Below, one piece after another: positions 54,201-63,200 of a DNA stretch of 64,000 bases. The notes beneath the pieces were generated by a model. The model searched no databases and was not told where the DNA came from. It saw only the letters and a program-made list of their open reading frames with translations. Origin of the DNA: Rhinopomastus cyanomelas (lineage: Eukaryota; Chordata; Aves; Bucerotiformes; Rhinopomastidae); NCBI GenBank assembly GCA_013400115.1, contig VXBP01002277.1, positions 186,001-250,000 on the forward strand, written 5' to 3'. Every line of letters begins with the position of its first letter. Within the stretch, counting starts at the first letter, position 1. Both the position numbers and the translations under genes were made by a program.

Positions 54201-57200
54201 TTGGATACCTGCTCCACCATGGTTCTGTATGGACTGCAAGTGGACAACCAGCTTCACCATGGTCTTTTTCAGCAGCTGCAGGGGAACCTCTCCTTCCTCT
54301 CCTTCACAGACCTTGGTATTTGCAGGGCTTTTTCTCTCAGTTCTTTATCTCATGCCTCACACCTTCATGAGTTCTTTTGCCCTATATTAAATGAATTTTC
54401 TGTGTCCCAGCTGTGCCCTGCAATGAGGCTCTTTGTGCCAGCTGGAAGTGGCTGTGCCCAGCATGGGGTAGCCCTGGTTGTTCCTCACAGTGGCCACTAT
54501 GGCCCCATCTTCTACCCACCACTACCTGGGCACCAACACCCTATACAAAATAAATGTTCACCAGCACTCTGTCCTGACCTGTCAGGATAGAATTGTTTAA
54601 GATCTTCATGTCCAACCATTCATCCAGCACTGCCAAGTCCACCGCTAAACCATGACTCTAAGTGCCACACCACCTAAACATCTTTTAAACACCTCCAGGG
54701 ATGGTGAATCAGCCCGTTCCCTGGGCAGCCTCTTTCAATGCCTGACTACACTTAGGAGAATAAATTTTTCCTAATGTGTGAGGAATTTCCTAATGTGTCA
54801 GTGTGTCAGCACGAGGCCTCCTGCCAAACACATGGCTGGGCATTGCTGGAGACCTGGGAAGTGCTACAGACCGTGCAGCTCCCTGCAGAGTGCACCAACA
54901 GCTCTTACCACCAGGTTTGCCTTGTCTAGTACGAGCCCACTCTTCCTAACACGCTTTGCTTCCCGTGGAGAACCGCTTTCCCTGTTGGGGGGTAACCTGC
55001 TGTGCAGTGCTGGATCCTTTCTAGTCCTTTTCCACAGCTGCTGGAAACCTGAGTGCTGAGATTTTGCAGACATTAAAGAGATGAACCGTCCAATCTTTAA
55101 AACTACTATTCATGATTTATGCAGTACACACAAAGCACGAAAGCATAACAAAACTGTTAATAAAACGCTCATTAGAAGAGCTTTTCTCTCCCATTGAGCT
55201 AAATCAGTTCTGTATTTTTGCAAGTGCCTTGTCACTCTGCTGCAATAGTTCCCTCACTTGTGTTCCCTCCTCTGTGCTCATTATCACCTACACAAAGCTT
55301 TGTTTTAAATGTAGTTTCAGCTTCTGTTGAATTAAGGAAAAATCAAACCAGCCAAACCAACTAAAATGGAATCATTTAGATGCTGGTGGATTTCTTGCAG
55401 GTCTCACTGCAGCCCTGTGCCTTTCATCAGAGGCGAGACTCCTTTTAGCTTTTCTTTAATGGGCTGTAGCACAAACTGCATTCTCAGTAGTGGCTAAACG
55501 ACTGAAGAGTGTAAAACAAGTTGCAGCTTGATGTCCTTCTTTCTGCTGAGATCTTTTGAGAAGATAACTCACAAAGAACACTAGGTTTTGTACTAGCAGC
55601 ACTCGTGTGATGTGATTATTGGATACCATGGCCTCATCTCTTGACGTTTACAGCACAGCTTTGTTACAGACAACACCCCAGTCAGAATGATGGATGAGAT
55701 GGATGTGTATGATACCCTTATCTCATGCCTCAGCCTTTTAATACTAGTTTTTTTCCTCTCCTCCTTCTCTCCTCCTCCTCCTCTCCCCTTCCCCTTCCCC
55801 TTCTCTACAGGGTGATGGAAGGAAGAAGAGAGAGGAGAAAAGGGAAGCTAACAGGATATTTTATCATCACTTCTGAAAGATGGTTGTTGACCTCGTGCTG
55901 GTAGAAGGAAATGTTATAACCTCTTTACTTTTTTTACTCCAGTTACAGGGATGCAGAGAAGAACTTTCACAACATATCCAACAGATGCTCCCATACAGAC
56001 TGCTCTGGCAACGAAGAAACTGAAGATGTCTCAGGAATTCTCCAGTGTACAGCAAATGTACTGGGTATGTATTTTTCTCAAAGGCACTTGTTTCCTTTGG
56101 TTGGAAGGAAAGTTTACTGACCATCCTAATGCCAACAATGAATTTTTGTTCCAACAAAGGAAATCTACAGCGTGGGCAGCTACAGATCAGTGAGCTGTTA
56201 CTACATTTTTCTCCTTTTGTGTGTATTTTGTACCTTTGAGACAATCCAGGCTGGTCTGTCAGTGGAAGGGTATTATGCAATATCCATTGATTCAAAGGCT
56301 TTGAGTCCGAGTGAACTTGAATCTGTACAGATCTCAGTACTGAAATGATCTCAAGTGGTTTTACAGAGGTTCTGCAGAACAACAGATACAATCATTGTCT
56401 ATGAGCATGGTGGGTACAGAGCCTGAGAAGCACAGAGTGAGATGCACCTGAGCCATGAAACATTCCAGAAACGTACAATTTATAGTGAAGAGCCCTTGCT
56501 GCATCTAGAAGTGTTGCATGTCAAGTTGATGTCATCCATCACTGAAGTGCAACTGTCTTAATAATTGTAAAAATTAAGTAGCTGGCTCTTTGCATCCTTT
56601 CGTGTGGTTTATCCAGCTTGTTCTCAGCAGTCTGATTGTTTTTCAGTTAGACTTGTGTTGATAATTCAAAGCTGCTATAAAAGGAAAGAAAAAAGGTGCA
56701 GAGCCTGACACCGAAAACTTCTACTTATTATGTTTGGGCTCAGTTCTGAGGTCAGGTAACTGCAGCTCACCTCCTTGGGGCACAGTGGCTGAACTTGTAT
56801 CAGATGCTACCTAGCACCCGCTGTGGAGCTCCCTGTCATTTGCCATCGGCTGCTTTCATGGAGCTTGCAGATGTGGAGTTGTTTCAGTCATTTCTCTCCA
56901 GGAAAGAAAGCTGTTGTTCATCCTGGAGCAGAGATGCTCTTAGAGAAGGTTCTCAAGGAGAGGGAGCTGGGCAGGACTCAGCTGAAGGAGCAGACCTCCA
57001 GTCTAGGTATTTTTTGGACAGATTCTCTGAGAGGCAGCCTGTTTGCAGTCTCTGCCCCTCAAGGTTTCTAACCCCAACTGAGCAAAACCATGAACAACCT
57101 GGCCTGAATGACCGGACAGCTCATGGGGCCCCTCTCAGCTTGAAAGCTTCTCTCATTCTGGCCCAGTTAACATGAAGCAGCTGTTGACCCCCGATGATAT

Positions 57201-60200
57201 TTTTACTAGTTGAATACTGGGGGTGAGGGTTTATATAGCACCAAGAACCCCTGCGGCTGTGCTTTCTGTAATGTTGAAACCCTCTTTGATCTTCCATTTG
57301 AAGTGTTAGTAGGCTACTGAGGTTGGGGTGGAAGGCATGAAATATGGCATTCGAGTTTGTGATGAGTTTCCTTTCAGCTAGAAGTGTACAGCATAAACCC
57401 ACGACATTTTATGGAGTGATACAGTTAGAGACACTTCAATTCAGCAGGAAACACAACAGAAACCTGATCTTGTACGATAATTAAAGATGAGATTTATTCC
57501 ACGCCAAGGGATATATGAAGGTGATATTCTGCCCACATTACATTCTAGACCACTGTATGCTGCTGACTTAAAATCCTTCTGGAGGTATATGCATTGCATC
57601 TCAAATGGCTAAGCAGATTTGATGTGCTCTGTGAAACAGCTAACATATTCTGGTTTGGAGATGACTGTGTTGCACTGACATTCAACATTAATGTTTTGGT
57701 GTCAGATGGCTTATTCTGCAAGATACTTGGGCTGTGAGGGAGCCTCTGGCTGCCTTTAATGCTGCTGGAAAGGGACCAGCATTTTGCATGTTTGGTCGTG
57801 AAGAGGATTTAGAACAAATTCAGTTGTAATAGTTACCACTAATAGTTACCGTATAGTTTTTGCAAACTCATAAGCAAGTGCTGTTCATGCAAAGCAAATC
57901 ATAGGCTCATAGAATCGTTCAGGTTGGAAAAGTCCCTTGGGATCATGTGAGTCCAACCAGCAACCCTACTGTACAAGTTCACCCCCAATCCAGATCCCTC
58001 AACATGACATCTAAGTGACTTTTAAACTCATTGAGGATGGGGACTCAACCACCACCCTGGGCAGCCCATTCCAGTGCCTGACCACTGTCTCCATGAAGAA
58101 CCTTTTCCTGATGATCAATCTAAACCTTCCCTGTTGGAACTTGAAACCCTTCCCTCTGGTCCTGTGAGAAGAGCCCAGCACCAACATCTCTACAGTGTCC
58201 TTTCAGATAGCTGTAGAGAGTGATGAGGTCTCCCCTCAGCCTCCTCTTCCTCAAACTGGACACCCCCCCAACTGTCTCCATCTCTCCTTATAAAATAAAT
58301 GCTTTAGACGGTATCATGTGCATATCATGTGGAAAACAAATGGGACATCCAGTACTTCACCACAACACAACCTGTGTGTTCTAGGAAATAGTTGTCAATA
58401 CTTTTTCATCCTTGGAGTGCTTTTAAATCAATAGATTAGCCCTGGTCCCTCACGCTGGCCGAGTAGTGTGCAGCCTGTTTATTCAGTGGTAGCCTCACAG
58501 TGAACGTGCGTCAAGGGCGTGTTAGACTGCTGGGATCACAGTACAGGGATGAAATCCCGATGTTACTGTCTTGGGCAATTATTAAAGTGGGATTTTTTTT
58601 GAAAATAAGTTTGCTGGCTCTTGCTCTTGGGAAAGCTCACCTTTTAAAGAATTAATTTGAGTTCACGGCATGAAAGATTTCCATCTGAGCCAAACGCTGA
58701 GGTAATTTAAAAGTGGTTCTTCTCTCCTTTGCATTATCTGGGGCAGGAGCATAAGGGAATAAACAGTAAAACCAGCTTCCTAATGTTGTTTGTAGGTTCT
58801 ATTACAACAGATAAATAATTAGTGGAAGCTGTGTAATTAATTTTCCTATACACAGTCATTTTTCTGGTTGAATGAGGATTAGTGAAAGTCACTTGTGTGC
58901 CAGAAGCATGTAACCGCTGGAATTTTCCTGCCATCAAGTCATCATTACAGTGTGACACCGTCTTCCTGCACTAGAAGGACCTGATCCTCCTTGTCTCCTT
59001 ACTGAGTTGCTCCTGCTACAAGTGTAGACATCCACAGAGCTTCTCCTGCTTTAATCCACTGTAATTAAGGGAGCCATGTCCATCAGGCTCACACGCTGCA
59101 AACCATGTGTGATGCTAGATCAATGGCACAGCTTCCCACCGTGGTGACAGCTTGTGAGGCTGGAATACGTAATTTAAGTCTGCATCCTTTCCAAAATAAC
59201 CCAGACAGATTCATGATGGATTGTATTCTTTAATTGGTGCAGGCAGAGTTTCACAGTGCCCTTCATAAGAATGGATAATCATAGAATCATTTAGGTTAGA
59301 CAAGGCTTTTAAGGTCATCGAGTCCAGCCGTTCACCCAGCACTGCCGAGTCCACCACTAAACCGTGTCCCTAAGCTCCAGATCTACACCTCTTTTAATAC
59401 CTTCAGGGATGGTGACTCAACCACTTCCCTCTGCAGCCTGTTCTGATGATTGACAACCCTCTCAGTAAATACATTTTTCCTAATGTCTGGTGTAAACCTC
59501 TCCTGGCACAACTTAAGGCTGTTTCCTCCTGTTCTGTCACTTACTACTTGTGTGAAGAGACCAACACCCACCTCTGTACAACCTCCTTTCAGGTAGCTGT
59601 AGAGAGCACTAAGGCCTCTCCTGAGCATCCCTTTCTCCAGGTGAAACAACCCTGGCTCCATAGCTGCTCCTCATAGCATTTGTTTCTAGACTTTTCACCA
59701 GTTTTGTTGTCCTTCTTTGGACACACTCCAGCAGCTCAATGTCTTCCTTGTAGTGAAGGGCCCGACACTGAAGAGGTACAGCCTCACCAGAGCCAAACAC
59801 GGGAGTGATCACTTCTCCACTACTGTCATCCCACTGAAAACAAGTGACAGTATATTGGAAGTTGGGAAAGAGAAGAGAAATCTTAGCTTCTGAAGGGAAC
59901 TTTTATAAAGCTTTTGTTTGGAAATTAATTGTTTGAAAAAATAAGTGCTGATATATTTTCTGGTGTTCACGTGCATGATGCTTTCACTGGCTGTCCAAGC
60001 TTGGTTCAGAGAAGAAATGATTTATTTCAGAAATAATTGCACACACAGAACACGAGGGATGGAAGGGACCTTGAGAGATCATCCAATCTAATCCCCTCGC
60101 CGCACCAGGATCACCTAGATCAAGTCGCACAGGAATGTGTGGCAGGGAGACTGAACTGAGTGATCTTTCAAGGTCACTTCCAATCCCTAATGTCCTGTTA

Positions 60201-63200
60201 TTCTATGATGTGGGACATAAAATGACAGTAGTCTTGCTTCAGACTGGTTGGCTCTGCCCACAGGACTGGCTGCTAACTTAAGTGTTTAAATGGGCCGAAA
60301 AGAATAAAAACGTTTTCTTAGCTGAGCTTCCCGTGGCAGCAGTTTGCAGCAGAACCTTTTACTTCTACACTGAGCACAGGTGATCAGGTCCTCACCAAGA
60401 GGCAGTAATTACACTCTTATTTCTAGACATCATTTGTAAAAGGAGACCCTCGCTCGGGCACGGAAAGATAACACTTCGTTAACATTTGCTAAACCAACTA
60501 TTAGAGGTGAACACGTGTGAGGAATTCATTTGAAACCTATTTCTCCTTCTTATTTGGTGAAATAATGGGAGATGTGCAGGCTCTGAGTGACACTTCAAGG
60601 GAAGTGTAGTACAAATTTTACAGCTGTGTCAAAACATAACTGTGTAAAATGAAGTTAACTGTATTTACATAAAACCACTAGAAAGGGGGAGTGTAAAAAT
60701 ACTAGCTGGGTTCTCTGGATGATATAAATTCCTCGTTATAATAAAGCAAGAGCAAAGTCCTTTATGCAATAATTAGATGCTGGTACTAGGCTCACTTACG
60801 AGCCATATGATTCTTTTAATGTAATTGGAGCATTAGCCTGTGCACATCAAAACCTCCTCATGAGGGAATAAACACTGCTTTCCCTACCATCTTAAATTAT
60901 GCTGTGGAGTTCTGAACTGCCATCTGGCTTTCTGTCCAAAAGGCTGTTTAAGGAAAAGATCTTACTCAGGCAAAAATTTGATGATCCCAAAGTGTTTATG
61001 AGTGTTTTCTGTAATTGAAGGTGGCGAATTCTGCTGCTGTCCGCAGTATGAGTTCTGGATTTCCATATTTAATTGTCTCATCCTGGCAGTGTTTGACATT
61101 TACAGATTCCTAAAGGGTATCGAGTCCAGCACAGAGTCATGACCGTGATAAAGGGAGTAGAACACCTCCCTGATGAGGAAAGGCTGAGGGAGCTGGATCT
61201 CTTTGGCTTGGAGAAATAGAGACTGAGAGGTGACCTCATTAAAGTTTCTAAATATATGAAAAGTGGGTGTCAGGAGGATGGAGCCAGGCTCTGCTCAGTG
61301 TCATCTAGTGATAGGACAAAGGGCAGTGGGGATAAGCTGGAACAGAGGAGGTTCCACATCAATGTGAGAAGGAACTTCTTCAGGGTGAGGGTGACAGAGC
61401 ACTGGAACAGGCTGCCTGGGGAGCTTGTGGAACCTCCTTCTCTGGAGACATTTAAAACCCACCTGGATGTGTTCCTGTGCAACTAGGGGATCCTGCTGTG
61501 GCAGGGGAATTGGGCTGGATGACCTTTCCAGGTCCATTCCAACCCCTAATATTCTGTGATTCTGTGATTCTAAAGCTACTCACAGTTGTCTCTACAGAAT
61601 AATGGGATTTAAATTATGCATACATTTGTGTATGGAATGAATATGATTATTTCTTAACTCCTTGCTGTGAATACCCAGTCATGACAGTGTTATTGGTAGG
61701 GCTGGAATTTAATTAGTGGTTATTTTTAGGGACGATATTACAATACTATGTTATGCAGACTTAGTAGTAATGAGTCAGGAATTGGCACACTGTCCTCTGA
61801 GTCAGGATGTTAGGGGGCATTGTGTACCAGAGGTACTTTCTTTTGGCTTCGCTGCAGATCTGACCATCTGTGGTCATAAAAGATCCTGGGAATATTTTTG
61901 CAATAACCCAGATTGGTGACCAAATTTGATTATGAGTAATGGCACTTGAAGGAACATTCCCAAATTATTACTGTTGCTTCTTTTACAGGACAGGCTTTGT
62001 CATGTTGTGATGTTGTCCTGTTTATCTTTGTCAGTCACAGTATCACAGTATTATCAAGGTTGGAAGAGACCTCATAGATCATCCATGCACTTTACTCTGT
62101 TATTAATCATATGGTCGTTCCAAACAAAATGATCATTGCAGATCACAGAATCATTTAGGTTGGAAAAGACCTATAAGGTCATCAAGTTCAATCTGTAACC
62201 CTACTCTTGTCGTTATCACCCTTAAAACGATTCTGTGAAGCAACAGAAGCACAGTTTGGCCCTTTGTAGTGAGCTCTCATCACACCGTAATGACTCAGCT
62301 CATTATCCAGGTCCATAATCACAGAATCATCAGGGATTGGAAGGGACCTCAAAAGATCATCTAGTCCAATCCCCCTGCCACAGCAGGATCACCTCACTGG
62401 AGAAGCCATGGAATCAAAATCACTCAGGGTTGGAAGGAAGGTTGGATGGTTCCTTCCAACCATCATCCAGTTCCAACCCCCCCAGCACAGGCAGGGCACC
62501 ATAAGAAGGCAGGGAAATAAAGGGAGCTGTGAAAAGTTTATACCCTTCCTCCTAATGGCAAAATCCTAAAGTACACACCAAAACTTTTGGAATAAATATT
62601 CCCTGAAGGGAAAAAAACCCCCTCTTGTTCTGTGATACTGCTCTACTGGGGTGCAATGGGGAGACCGTGGTGTTTCACTTCACTCCTGCCCACTGATGTG
62701 TTCAATAAGTCTTCATTCACTGTTCCTAACCATTTCCTCATGGATTATGAGGGGCCTGTTCTGTTTCCCATCCCTATCTTCCAGTTTAGGGGGCTGTGCA
62801 CCCGGGGAACTACTAGTCTTACTATTGAAGACTGAGGCAAAGAAGGCACTGAGCACCTCAGCCATATAATGAGCCTTGGATCAGGCCCTGGAATGGGCTG
62901 CCCAGGGTGGTGGTTGAGTCCCCATCCCCGGATGAGTTTAAAAGATGTAGTGTTGGGGTATCTGGTTTAGGGGTGAACTTGTAGAGTACGGTTGATGGTT
63001 GGACTTGATGATCCCAGGGGTCTTTTCCATCCTGAACGAATGGTTCTATGATGCCTCAAAGCACCTCATCTATATGACTTTTAAACACTTCAAGGGATGG
63101 TGACTCAACCACAGAATGTCTTCAGTTGGAAGAGGCCTTTAAGATCATCAAGTCCAACCTTCCAACCCAGCTCTGCCATGTCCCTCAGCTCTACGTCTGT

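Larger units (their letters stand above)
52571..55942 (+). other. GUCY1A2: GUCY1A2 intron 2
   Basis: Holds CR1 copies at 52740-52815, 53053-53138 and 54590-54790, the degraded LTR at 53902-54547 and the pyrimidine tract at 55748-55810. The stretches 53140-53900 and 54795-55745 show nothing else. Confidence 0.75.

Noticed and set aside
55811..55942. Extended GUCY1A2 exon 3 from the CTACAG acceptor
   Set aside because: The in-frame extension meets a TAG before the true exon, and the family sequence joins exactly at 55943.
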